A stretch of 19,899 nucleotides of DNA from JBIOYL01 sp044870185 (GCA_044870185.1 JBIOYL010000275.1:1-19899); one strand, 5' to 3'. Positions 7,463 to 14,461 are shown, counted from the first letter of the stretch. Numbers and translations: made by a program. The notes: a model not told the origin generated them from the letters alone.

Positions 7463-9622
7463 ATGCACCCCTCGCCCCGCCACGCGAAACCTCCGTCCCC
7501 TACCCGGCCCCGCAGCCGCCCGCCGCGCCACCTCACCGAGGCGCCCACCGGCTCCCGCCACCGGGCCGCCCGTGGCGCGGCCCGCCGGTCCCGTACCCTG
7601 GTGGTCGTCGTCTGCGTGGCCGCCCTGGCCGCCGGGCTGGTCGTGTCGGCGAACGCGATCTCGCCGTTCGGTGAGCGGCGGCTGCGTCCCCCCGCGCTGG
7701 AGCCCCAGGCGGCCTGGTTCGGCGCCTGGGTCAAGGCCACCGACCCCTCCGAGGCCGTCCAGCAAGCCGCCGTCACCGCCCTGGAGGACCGCATCGGCCG
7801 GCGGCTCGGCATCGACCCCATCGACGTCGCCTGGGGGCAGGGGCTCGGCGCCCGCCCGGCCTGGGACGTGGCCCAAGGGCGCATCCCGCTGATCACGTTC
7901 GGCGCCCGGTTCGGCACCCGGGCCGTTGTGAGCGGCCGCGGCGACGCCTACCTGCGCTCCCTGGCCGCCGGCGTGCGGGCGCTTGGTCGGCCGGTCTTCC
8001 TGCGCTACGCCCCCGAGATGAACGAGCCGCGCAACCGCGCCTGGGTGGACGCACCCGCCGGCTACGTCGCGGCCTGGCGCCACGTCCACGACCTGTTCGC
8101 CGGCGTGCGGGCCGCCTGGGTGTGGTCGCCGAGCGCCCGCGCCTTCGACGCCAGCCCGGGCAGCGCCCGCGCCTTCGACACCGGCCAGAGCAGCGCCTCG
8201 GCCTTGGACGCCGGCCAGGACAGCGCCCCGGCCTTGGACGCCGGCCGGCCCGGCGCCGCCCGCTACTACCCGGGCGACCAGTACGTCGACTGGATCGGCA
8301 CCGACGCCTACAACGCCTACGGCTGCCGGGCGGGCGCCCGCTGGACCGAGCTGGCCGACCTGCTCAAGGGCTTCTACGCCTGGGGTTCGGGCCGCAACAA
8401 GCCGCTCATGGTCGCCGAGACCGGCTCGACCGAGGACCCGGCCGACCCGGGCCGCAAGGCGCGCTGGTTCGACCACGCCACCACGGCGCTGGCCGGCAGC
8501 ATGCCCAACGTCGAGGCGGTCGTCTACGTCGACGCCACCCTGGGCTGCGACTGGCGCAGCACCACCTCGCCACGCGCGGCGGCCGCCTTCAAGCGCATGG
8601 CCCAAGACCCGCACTTCGCGGCGCAGCTCGCGCTCGCCCCGGCCACGACCGTGCCGCCCACGACCGTCACCAGGCCGCCGGCCACCCGGCCGCCCGCCAC
8701 GACCACGCCCGCCCCCACCACGCCCGCCCCGACCACCACGGTCGGCGGCGGCAGCGGCGGTGGCGTGCGGGCCAACCTCGCCCCCGCCAGCGGCACGCTG
8801 TTCGGCTCCAGCCGCTGGTCGCCGGAGCTGGAGGGCCAGCTCGGCCGCAAGCTCGACATCGCCCACTTCTACCACCTGTGGGACCAGCCCTTCCCGACCC
8901 CCGACGAGCGCTCCCTGGCCGCCGGTGGCCGCTACCTGCTGCTCAACTGGAAGCCGGCCCGCCGGGGCGGCGGCAAGGTGACGTGGGCGGCGGTGGCCTC
9001 CGGCCGCGAGGACGCGCAGATCGCGGCGACCGCGGCCAGGATCCGCTCGCTCGGCGCCAAGCTGTTCCTCACCTTCCACCACGAGCCCGAGGACGAGGTC
9101 GGTCAATGGGGCTCGGCGGCCGACTACGCCGCCGCCTGGCGGCACGTGCACGACACCTTCGCCGCCCTGGGCGTCACCAACGTGGTGTGGGTGTGGGACA
9201 TGATGGGCTTCGTCCAGGGCTGGGGCGGCCTGTACCCGCAGCTGTACCCGGGCGACCGCTACGTCGACTGGATCGCCTGGGATCCCTACAACTGGGCCGG
9301 CTGCCGCAGCGGCGTCAAGTGGCGCACGTTCAGCGAGATCACCCGGCCGTTCTACGACTGGGCGACGGCCAGCCACCCGGGCAAGCCGCTCATGCTCGCC
9401 GAGTACGGCACCATGGAGCAGGCCGCCGGGGCCAAGGCGCGCTGGTTCCTGGACGAGCTGGCCTCCCTGCGGACCGAGCGCCCACAGCTCAAGGCGGTGG
9501 TCTACTTCAACACCGGCCCGCCCGACTTCGGCACCTGCAACTGGCGCGTGACCAGCTCGCCGGCGTCGTTGGACGCGTTCCGTCGGATCGGCCTCGACCC
9601 CCACCTGCACGTGCCGCACTGA
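7463..9622 (+). CDS. Secreted or membrane-anchored protein with two tandem GH26-like glycosidase domains
   Basis: ATG 7463 follows AGGAGGA (7452-7458) at good spacing. The 719-residue chain begins with a basic Pro/Arg-rich stretch and a hydrophobic segment at about 45-61, which acts as a signal peptide or anchor. Two homologous domains follow. The first (about 80-390) has RYAPEMNEP, with E185 as likely acid/base, and VAETGS, with E319 as likely nucleophile. The second (about 438-715) has TFHHEPED (E541) and MLAEYGT (E647). Both share YPGDxYVDWI, an AAWRHVHD helix and similar C-terminal ends, so they arose by duplication. A Thr/Pro-rich linker (about 393-430) joins them. GH26 enzymes are mostly beta-mannanases and related endo-glycosidases. 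The neighbours suggest it trims, releases or matures the polymer made here. The substrate is not predictable, and an insertion in domain 1 makes its activity uncertain. Confidence 0.82.
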   Translation: MHPSPRHAKPPSPTRPRSRPPRHLTEAPTGSRHRAARGAARRSRTLVVVVCVAALAAGLVVSANAISPFGERRLRPPALEPQAAWFGAWVKATDPSEAVQQAAVTALEDRIGRRLGIDPIDVAWGQGLGARPAWDVAQGRIPLITFGARFGTRAVVSGRGDAYLRSLAAGVRALGRPVFLRYAPEMNEPRNRAWVDAPAGYVAAWRHVHDLFAGVRAAWVWSPSARAFDASPGSARAFDTGQSSASALDAGQDSAPALDAGRPGAARYYPGDQYVDWIGTDAYNAYGCRAGARWTELADLLKGFYAWGSGRNKPLMVAETGSTEDPADPGRKARWFDHATTALAGSMPNVEAVVYVDATLGCDWRSTTSPRAAAAFKRMAQDPHFAAQLALAPATTVPPTTVTRPPATRPPATTTPAPTTPAPTTTVGGGSGGGVRANLAPASGTLFGSSRWSPELEGQLGRKLDIAHFYHLWDQPFPTPDERSLAAGGRYLLLNWKPARRGGGKVTWAAVASGREDAQIAATAARIRSLGAKLFLTFHHEPEDEVGQWGSAADYAAAWRHVHDTFAALGVTNVVWVWDMMGFVQGWGGLYPQLYPGDRYVDWIAWDPYNWAGCRSGVKWRTFSEITRPFYDWATASHPGKPLMLAEYGTMEQAAGAKARWFLDELASLRTERPQLKAVVYFNTGPPDFGTCNWRVTSSPASLDAFRRIGLDPHLHVPH
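8131..8250 (+). repeat. Four 30-bp tandem repeats inside GH26-like domain 1
   Basis: Four in-frame units lie at 8131-8160, 8161-8190, 8191-8220 and 8221-8250, each encoding SAxA(F/L)D(A/T)xxx. Domain 2 has no such insert at the matching place (between VWVWD and YPGDRYVDWI). The array is therefore an expansion within a loop of domain 1. Confidence 0.9.
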
Positions 9623-9637
9623 GCCACCCGCCCGTCC

Positions 9638-9668
9638 CCGTGGTCCCCGGCCGCGGCCGGGACCACGG
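9638..9668 (+). terminator. Strong hairpin after the GH26 gene
   Basis: The arms CCGTGGTCCC (9638-9647) and GGGACCACGG (9659-9668) form a perfect 10-bp stem, and the inner bases GGCC/GGCC extend it past a bulged C. It sits 15 nt after the stop codon. No T-run follows, as is usual for terminators in very GC-rich actinobacteria. It probably separates the GH26 gene from the polymerase unit. Confidence 0.6.
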
Positions 9669-9757
9669 CCGTGGAGCTCCTCCGCATCGGCCATCGGTGG
9701 GTCTACGGTGTCTTGCCTACGTCACTCGCCCGCCGGTCGCCAACCCCATATCCTTTG

Positions 9758-9783
9758 CCGAGCTCTTCGACCGAGCTCTTCGA
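9758..9783 (+). repeat. Perfect 13-bp tandem duplication upstream of the polymerase gene
   Basis: CCGAGCTCTTCGA occurs at 9758-9770 and immediately again at 9771-9783, within the 272-nt gap before the O-antigen polymerase-like gene. Each unit also contains the palindrome GAGCTC. The area is a little less GC-rich than its surroundings. It may be a regulator site or only a chance slippage product. No other gene is supported in the gap. Confidence 0.6.
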
Positions 9784-9894
9784 GGAAGTGCCGATGGGAT
9801 CGTTCGGCTGGCACAGGCGGCGGGGGTCGCAGGCGCGGGCAGCCCCGCACCTGCCGCCCCGCCAGGCCGGGGCGGGCGGGTGAGGAGGAAGGCG

Positions 9895-11214
9895 GTGGCG
9901 GTCGCGGCGCCGGCGGCCACCCGCGGGGCGAGGCTGCCCGTGGGCTGGCCGGTGTACCTGCTGTTCGGGCTGTTCCCGCTGTGGTGGGTGCTCGGGCTGG
10001 CATCGGTCATCTGGTTCGTCATGGCCGTGCCGATGCTCGTCTGGCTGGTGTGGCTGCGGGGCGTCCGTGCCCCGCGCGGCTTCGGCCTGTGGGTCGTGTT
10101 CCTGGTGTGGATGCTGGCCTCGGCGACCCAGCTCGACACCGCCACCCGCTGGATCGCGTTCGTCTACCGGGCCGGCCTGTACCTGTCGGTCACGATCGTG
10201 TTCCTGTACGTGTACAACCTGCCGCGAGACCAGGCCCCGGCCCGCCGCATCCTGGTCGCGGTAGCGCTGTTCTGGATGGCCATGGTGGTCGGCGGGTTCC
10301 TCGGCGTGCTCGACCCGAACGGGTCGTTCAGCACGCCCGTGGAGCAGCTCGTGCCCTCCAACTATGCCCGCAACGCGTTCGTCCACAGCCTGATCCACCC
10401 GTCCTTCGCCCAGGTACAGGGGTTCCTCGGCTACCCGGTCGGCCGCCCGAGCGCGCCCTTCACCTACACCAACGAGTGGGGGGCCAACCTGTCGCTGGCC
10501 ACCCCGCTGGCGATCGCCGCCGTGGGCGTGGCCCGCCGGCGCTGGTTCCGCAACCTGATCCGGGTGCTGCTGGTCGCCTCGCTGGTGCCGATCGTCGTCT
10601 CCCTCAACCGCGGCATGTGGCTCGGCCTCGGCCTTGGCCTGCTGTATGTGGCCGTCCGCGCGGCCGTGCGCGGCAACGCCCGGCTCCTGGCCGGTGTCGT
10701 CGCGCTGCTCGTGCTCGTGGGCGGTCTGGTCGTGCTCAGCCCGCTCAAACAGCTCGTCGCCGACCGCCTGGCCCACCCGCACAGCAACAGCCGCCGGGTG
10801 GACCTCACCCAGCAGGCGCTGCAGGGCTGGAGCAGGTCACCGGTGTTCGGCTTCGGCGGGCCGCGGCCGTCGGCGCAGAACCCCAACGAGCCGCCGGTCG
10901 GCACGCACGGCGCCGTCCAGCTCGTGCTGTTCTCCCACGGCCTGCCCGGCCTGCTGTTCTTCGTCGGCTGGTGGTTGTGGGCGTTCCTGGCCACCTTCAG
11001 AGCCCCCGCCGGGGTGCCGCTGTGGGGGCACGTGGTGATCTTCATCGCCCTGGTGGAGCTCCCCTACTACAGCATGCTGTACGCCCAGCTCCACCTCGTC
11101 GCCGTGGGCGCCGCCCTGTCGTTCCGCGAGCTGCACGCCGAGCAGGCGCGCCGCGCCGCCGCGAAGGCGGCCAAGGCCGACGCCGTCGAAGGGCCGGAAC
11201 CCGTTGCGGTCTGA
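9895..11214 (+). CDS. O-antigen ligase/polymerase-like membrane protein
   Basis: GTG 9895 is preceded by TGAGGAGGAAGGCG, an excellent ribosome site, which makes it more likely than the in-frame GTG at 9880. The open frame continues far upstream, but only as a shadow of the GH26 gene. The 439-residue protein is mostly hydrophobic helices from about residue 18 onward. A large outside loop contains FTYTNEWGANLSLATP. The characteristic VVSLNRGMWLGLGLGL segment lies near 234-251, followed by SRRVDLTQQAL and PVFGFGGPRP. This matches the Wzy_C/WaaL superfamily, which polymerises lipid-linked repeat units or transfers finished chains on the outer membrane face. In this locus, without a lipopolysaccharide context, polymerisation of the exopolysaccharide is more likely than lipid A ligation. 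The C-terminus is an Ala/Lys-rich cytoplasmic tail. A kinase-like gene starts 13 nt downstream. Confidence 0.83.
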   Translation: MAVAAPAATRGARLPVGWPVYLLFGLFPLWWVLGLASVIWFVMAVPMLVWLVWLRGVRAPRGFGLWVVFLVWMLASATQLDTATRWIAFVYRAGLYLSVTIVFLYVYNLPRDQAPARRILVAVALFWMAMVVGGFLGVLDPNGSFSTPVEQLVPSNYARNAFVHSLIHPSFAQVQGFLGYPVGRPSAPFTYTNEWGANLSLATPLAIAAVGVARRRWFRNLIRVLLVASLVPIVVSLNRGMWLGLGLGLLYVAVRAAVRGNARLLAGVVALLVLVGGLVVLSPLKQLVADRLAHPHSNSRRVDLTQQALQGWSRSPVFGFGGPRPSAQNPNEPPVGTHGAVQLVLFSHGLPGLLFFVGWWLWAFLATFRAPAGVPLWGHVVIFIALVELPYYSMLYAQLHLVAVGAALSFRELHAEQARRAAAKAAKADAVEGPEPVAV

Positions 11215-11227
11215 GGGGAGCCCGGGC

Positions 11228-12607
11228 ATGGCCGTCGCCGCACCGGACGAGCTGGCCTGGGTTGCCGGCCTGCTGTGGGACGGCCAGGCGGGCGGGGAGG
11301 CCGTCGTCGGCCCGGCCTCCCCGGCCGGGTTTCGGCCGCTGGCGAGCTGGGGCATCCTGCCAAGCCGGGCCCACCCCCGCATCCTGGTGCCCCTGACGTC
11401 TGGCCGGGCCGCCGCCGCCGCCCTGCGCCAGGACGACGACGCCATGGCGGTGCGCATCCGGCTCGCCAGGGCCGCCGCCGCCGTCGCGCTGCGCAGCGGC
11501 GGCCTCGGCTGGGTGCTGCACCGGCGGGGGCTGGTGCTGCGCGCCGGCACCAGGACCGGTGGGCAGGCCGACCGGCCCGCACTGCACGCCTACCTCGCCG
11601 ACGCCTTGGACGAGCCGGACCTGACGCTCGCGGTCAGCCTCGGGCCGCCCCGGCCCAACCGCAAGCCGGTGGTCCAGCTCCTCCGGCCGGACGGCGCGGC
11701 GGTCGGGTACGCCAAGGTCGGCTGGAACGACCTCACCCGCAGGCTGGTGCGCAACGAGGCCGCCGTGCTGCGCCGGCTCGAGCGCGCCCGACCGGCCACC
11801 TTCCAACCGCCGCGTCTGCTCCACTACGGGAGCTGGCAGGGACTGGACGTCACGGTCGGCTCGCCGCTGCCGCAGCGGCCGTGGCGTCACGGCCGCTGGC
11901 GTCACGGCCGCTGGCGTCACGGCCGGGTGGGGGCGTTGCCGCCGGCCGCGGTGTCGCGCGAGATCGCCGCCCTCGGCGGCATCGCGCGCCACCGCCTGGG
12001 CACCAGCCCGTACTGGCAGGGCCTGCGAGCCCGGCTGCACGCGGTCGGCGACCCCCGCACGGCCGCGGTGACGGCGGCACTGGCCGGCGAGCTGGACGCC
12101 AGCGCGGCCACCACCGAGCTCGCCTTCGGCACCTGGCACGGCGACTGGACGCCGCAGAACACGCTGACCGAGCCCGGCCGGCTGTACGTGTGGGACTGGG
12201 AGCGCTGCGGCGACGGCGTGCCGGTCGGGTTCGACACGGTGCACTTCCACTTCCAGGCGGCGCTGCTGCGCGGGCGGCAGCCGGCCGCCGAGGCGGCCCA
12301 GGCCAGCCTGCGGGCGGCCCGCCCCCACCTGGCCGAGCTCGGCCAAGATCCGGGCGCCGCCGACCTGCTCCTGACCCTGTACCTGCTCGAGCGGCTCTGC
12401 CGGGCCGAGGAGGCGCCGGCCTCGGCCCTGACCGGGCGGCCGGACCTGCTGGGCGCCGCGCTGCTCGACACCCTGGCCCGGCGGCGAGCCGGGCAGGGCG
12501 CCGGCCCCCACCTGGCCGGCCAGACAGGACCAGACGCCGCTGGGACGCCGACCGCCGGCCGGTCGACGCGCCCGCCGCAACGGACACCGGCGTGGCGACG
12601 ACGCTAG
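11228..12607 (+). CDS. APH/choline-kinase-fold phosphotransferase
   Basis: ATG 11228 follows GAGGGGAG (11213-11220) by 7 nt, and the preceding stop is 13 nt away. The 459-residue protein has the marks of the aminoglycoside phosphotransferase/choline kinase fold. These are a nucleotide-binding lysine in GYAKVGWN (K163), a helix glutamate in NEAAVLRRL (E177), the catalytic loop HGDWTPQN (H304, D306, N311) and the metal-binding VWDWE (D323). All key residues are present, so it is likely active. An N-terminal region of about 140 residues is unassigned, and the C-terminal 35 residues are Pro/Thr/Arg-rich. A WRHGR triplet interrupts the region before the catalytic loop. Its tight placement between a polymerase and a sulfotransferase suggests it phosphorylates a sugar or carrier for the polymer. 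It overlaps the next gene by 16 nt. A drug-resistance role is possible but poorly supported by context. Confidence 0.72.
   Translation: MAVAAPDELAWVAGLLWDGQAGGEAVVGPASPAGFRPLASWGILPSRAHPRILVPLTSGRAAAAALRQDDDAMAVRIRLARAAAAVALRSGGLGWVLHRRGLVLRAGTRTGGQADRPALHAYLADALDEPDLTLAVSLGPPRPNRKPVVQLLRPDGAAVGYAKVGWNDLTRRLVRNEAAVLRRLERARPATFQPPRLLHYGSWQGLDVTVGSPLPQRPWRHGRWRHGRWRHGRVGALPPAAVSREIAALGGIARHRLGTSPYWQGLRARLHAVGDPRTAAVTAALAGELDASAATTELAFGTWHGDWTPQNTLTEPGRLYVWDWERCGDGVPVGFDTVHFHFQAALLRGRQPAAEAAQASLRAARPHLAELGQDPGAADLLLTLYLLERLCRAEEAPASALTGRPDLLGAALLDTLARRRAGQGAGPHLAGQTGPDAAGTPTAGRSTRPPQRTPAWRRR
11882..11926 (+). repeat. 15-bp in-frame tandem repeat, 3 copies
   Basis: The units at 11882-11896, 11897-11911 and 11912-11926 follow TGGCGTCACGGCCGC, with the last base changed in the third. 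They encode three consecutive WRHGR-type units inside the kinase-fold protein, adding a strongly basic, Trp/His-rich loop. Confidence 0.9.
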
Positions 12608-13458
12608 CAACGCGGGCCGGCGCGGCGGTGCGGTGGAGCGCCCGCGCCTACACGCTGCCGACCAGCGGGCTGCGGCTGCTCCCGGACTACCTCATCATCG
12701 GCGCGCAGCGGGCGGGCACCACCTCCCTGCACCGCTACCTGCTCGGGCACCCGGCCGTCGGCAACCTGCTGCACACCAAGGGCGTGCACTACTTCGACAC
12801 CAACTACGGCAAGGGCCTGGCCTGGTACCGGTCGCACTTCCCGACCGTCTGGTCCCGGGACTGGAGGTGGCGCCGGCACGGCATGCGGCTGGTCGTCGGC
12901 GAGGCCAGCCCCTACTACCTGTTCCACCCGCACGTCCCCGGCCGGGTCGCGAGCGTCCTGCCCGAGGCCAAGCTCATCTGCCTGCTCCGCGACCCGGTCG
13001 TGCGGGCGTGGTCCCACTACCAGCACGAGTGCGCCCGCGGCTTCGAGGAGCTGTCGTTCGAGCAGGCGATCGAGCGCGAGCCGCAGCGGCTGGCCGCCGA
13101 GACCGAGCGCCTGCTGGCCGAGCCGCTGTACAACTCCTTCGAGCACCAGCATCACGCCTACCTGGCCCGCGGCGTCTATGTCGACCAGCTCAAGGCCTGG
13201 CATGCCGTCGTGCCGCCCGAGCGGCTGCTGGTACTGGCCAGCGAGGAGCTGTTCCGCGACCCCGCGGCCACCTTCGCCCGCGTCCTGGACTTCCTCGGGC
13301 TGCCCGCCTTCACCCCCGAGGTGTTCGCGGCCCACAACGCCCGCTCGTACGACCGGCTGGACCCCCGCTTACGGACGCGCCTGGCCGAGCACTTCGCCGC
13401 GCCCAACCGGGCGCTGGCCGCCTACCTCGGCACCGACTTCGGCTGGAGCACGTCATGA
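12592..13458 (+). CDS. Sulfotransferase (PF00685-like, heparan N-sulfotransferase type)
   Basis: From GTG 12592 the protein is 288 residues. GTG 12628 is an alternative, and neither has a strong ribosome site, so coupling to the overlapping kinase gene is likely. The motifs are a 5'-phosphosulfate loop IIGAQRAGTTSLHRYL at about 35-50, KGVHYFD shortly after, GEASPYYLFHP, and a 3'-phosphate motif LICLLRDPVVRAWSHY at about 128-143. The order and spacing resemble heparan sulfate sulfotransferase-like enzymes that use PAPS to sulfate carbohydrate. It shares little beyond the cofactor motifs with the sulfotransferase at 6060-7202, so the two probably act at different positions or on different sugars. 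A mobile element begins directly after its stop; the last few residues could have been altered by that insertion. Confidence 0.88.
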   Translation: MATTLATRAGAAVRWSARAYTLPTSGLRLLPDYLIIGAQRAGTTSLHRYLLGHPAVGNLLHTKGVHYFDTNYGKGLAWYRSHFPTVWSRDWRWRRHGMRLVVGEASPYYLFHPHVPGRVASVLPEAKLICLLRDPVVRAWSHYQHECARGFEELSFEQAIEREPQRLAAETERLLAEPLYNSFEHQHHAYLARGVYVDQLKAWHAVVPPERLLVLASEELFRDPAATFARVLDFLGLPAFTPEVFAAHNARSYDRLDPRLRTRLAEHFAAPNRALAAYLGTDFGWSTS

Positions 13459-13459
13459 A

Positions 13460-13479
13460 CTGCCAGCTGAAGCAGGCAG
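13460..13479. repeat. Candidate right-end hairpin of the IS element
   Basis: CTGCC (13460-13464) pairs with GGCAG (13475-13479). An alternative fold pairs AGCTG (13465-13469) with CAGCT (13477-13481). It lies just past the 3' end of tnpB, where the right end and the 3' part of the guide (omega) RNA sit in related elements. Confidence 0.4.
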
Positions 13480-13502
13480 CTTGTCCCTGGCGCGGCCGCG
13501 TG

Positions 13503-14405
13503 TCAGGCGACCTCCGAGACCTTGACGGGCGCGAGCCCGTCGTTTGGCCGCATGACGGCGGCCCTGGCGCGGATGTTCCGCGCCGCAGTGTGGTCGGCGA
13601 GCGCAGCGTGCCCGCAGGCTTGGCAGCAGAACCGGTCTCTGCTTGGCCGGTTCGCCTTGTCGCAGTGGCCACATTTGGCGTTGCGTACCACGGCCTTGCT
13701 GATGCAGTGGTTGGTGTCCCGCTGGTAGCGGGACTGCTTGTGGCCGAGTCGGCGGAGTTTCCGCCTGGCGGCCTTGGTGGCCTTGCGTTGGAGGTTCCGC
13801 CGGCGATGACTGTCGATGCGGCGCTTGGCCTCGACCTCTGCGCCGGTGTAGTGGTTCCCGTCGGAGTCTACCGCGAGGTGGACGATGCCCAGGTCCACGC
13901 CGAGGTAGTCGTCGGGCGTTCCGGGGGGCGGGGTGGGCGTGTCGATCGTCACGTACAGGTAGAACACGCCGCCTTTGAGGATAAGGTCGGCCTGGCCCTG
14001 GCGGCGGTCCAGCCGGGCGGCCTGGTATGGGCCGAACCGGACCGGGATCGGCTCGCGGCCGTCGAGGGTCAGCAGGCTGACCTCCTCGATCCCGCGCCAG
14101 CTCATGATCCGCTGGTCGTAGCAGACCGCCCCGTGCGGCCTGAACGCTGGCCGGATTGCCTTGTCGCGCTTGTACGCCTCCACGGTCTTGCTGATCGCGC
14201 GGACGGTCAGCTGGCTGGACAGGCCGAACCGCTCCCGCACGTCGTAGTAGACGAGCTTCTGGAGGGCGATCTTGTTCGCCAGCCGGTGCTCGAATGCCAC
14301 CCCGGCGATGTGGTCGCACGCCTGGTTGAACCGCTCCATCGTCTGAAGCAGCGCCGCATGCTGGCCGGCGCTCGGGGCGAGCTTCACGACCAGCGTCTGT
14401 TTCAT
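13503..14405 (-). CDS. tnpB: TnpB (IS605 family), internally deleted, probably nuclease-dead
   Basis: The protein is 300 residues, while related proteins are usually about 370-400. The N-terminal domain is intact, as is RuvC-I (YLGVDLGIVHLAV, D171), and so are the KQSRYQRDTNHCISKAV helix and the final RuvC-III region (GHAALADHTAARNI, D271). Between ISKAVV (about residue 239) and the zinc ribbon, family members carry about 75-80 residues with the RuvC-II glutamate (usually in a LEDL context) and the TSRTC lead-in. Here the chain jumps straight to RNAKCGHCDKANRPS. The reading frame stays open, so this is an in-frame deletion. TnpB is an RNA-guided DNA nuclease of IS605 elements. Without RuvC-II it should not cut. 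It may be decaying, or it may keep RNA or DNA binding. Confidence 0.85.
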   Translation of the reverse strand: MKQTLVVKLAPSAGQHAALLQTMERFNQACDHIAGVAFEHRLANKIALQKLVYYDVRERFGLSSQLTVRAISKTVEAYKRDKAIRPAFRPHGAVCYDQRIMSWRGIEEVSLLTLDGREPIPVRFGPYQAARLDRRQGQADLILKGGVFYLYVTIDTPTPPPGTPDDYLGVDLGIVHLAVDSDGNHYTGAEVEAKRRIDSHRRRNLQRKATKAARRKLRRLGHKQSRYQRDTNHCISKAVVRNAKCGHCDKANRPSRDRFCCQACGHAALADHTAARNIRARAAVMRPNDGLAPVKVSEVA

Positions 14406-14447
14406 CCCCGCAGCGTACCAGTACCACGAGAGCTATCTATAGACCGC

Positions 14448-14461
14448 CAGCCTGCAGGCTG
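14448..14461. repeat. Candidate left-end palindrome of the IS element
   Basis: CAGCCTGCAGGCTG is a perfect 14-bp palindrome 43 nt upstream of the tnpB start codon (on the minus strand). This is the expected place for an IS605-type left-end hairpin. The rest of 14406-14527 holds no gene that I can see. Confidence 0.45.

Noticed and set aside
8131..8250. Repeat array considered as CRISPR
   Set aside because: Units are contiguous, without spacers, imperfect and in frame within a protein, so it is a coding tandem repeat.
7250..9694. 814-residue minus-strand open frame over the GH26 gene
   Set aside because: Antisense shadow. The plus strand has a signal segment, two catalytic domains and a strong ribosome site.
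9671..9883. 70-residue open frame in the gap before the polymerase
   Set aside because: No ribosome site, no conserved-looking segment, and it runs across the tandem duplication and into the polymerase ribosome site.
8122..9894. Long upstream extension of the polymerase frame
   Set aside because: It is Arg/Pro-rich out-of-frame reading of the GH26 gene and the gap. The ribosome site before GTG 9895 and the start of hydrophobic helices fix a later start.
11228..12607. Aminoglycoside resistance gene call
   Set aside because: The fold fits, but there are no mobile or resistance genes in its operon, and the N-terminal region and context fit polysaccharide metabolism better.
13453..14427. Alternative 324-residue minus-strand frame over tnpB
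   Set aside because: The frame at 13503-14405 carries the RuvC and zinc-ribbon motifs; this one is an out-of-frame shadow.
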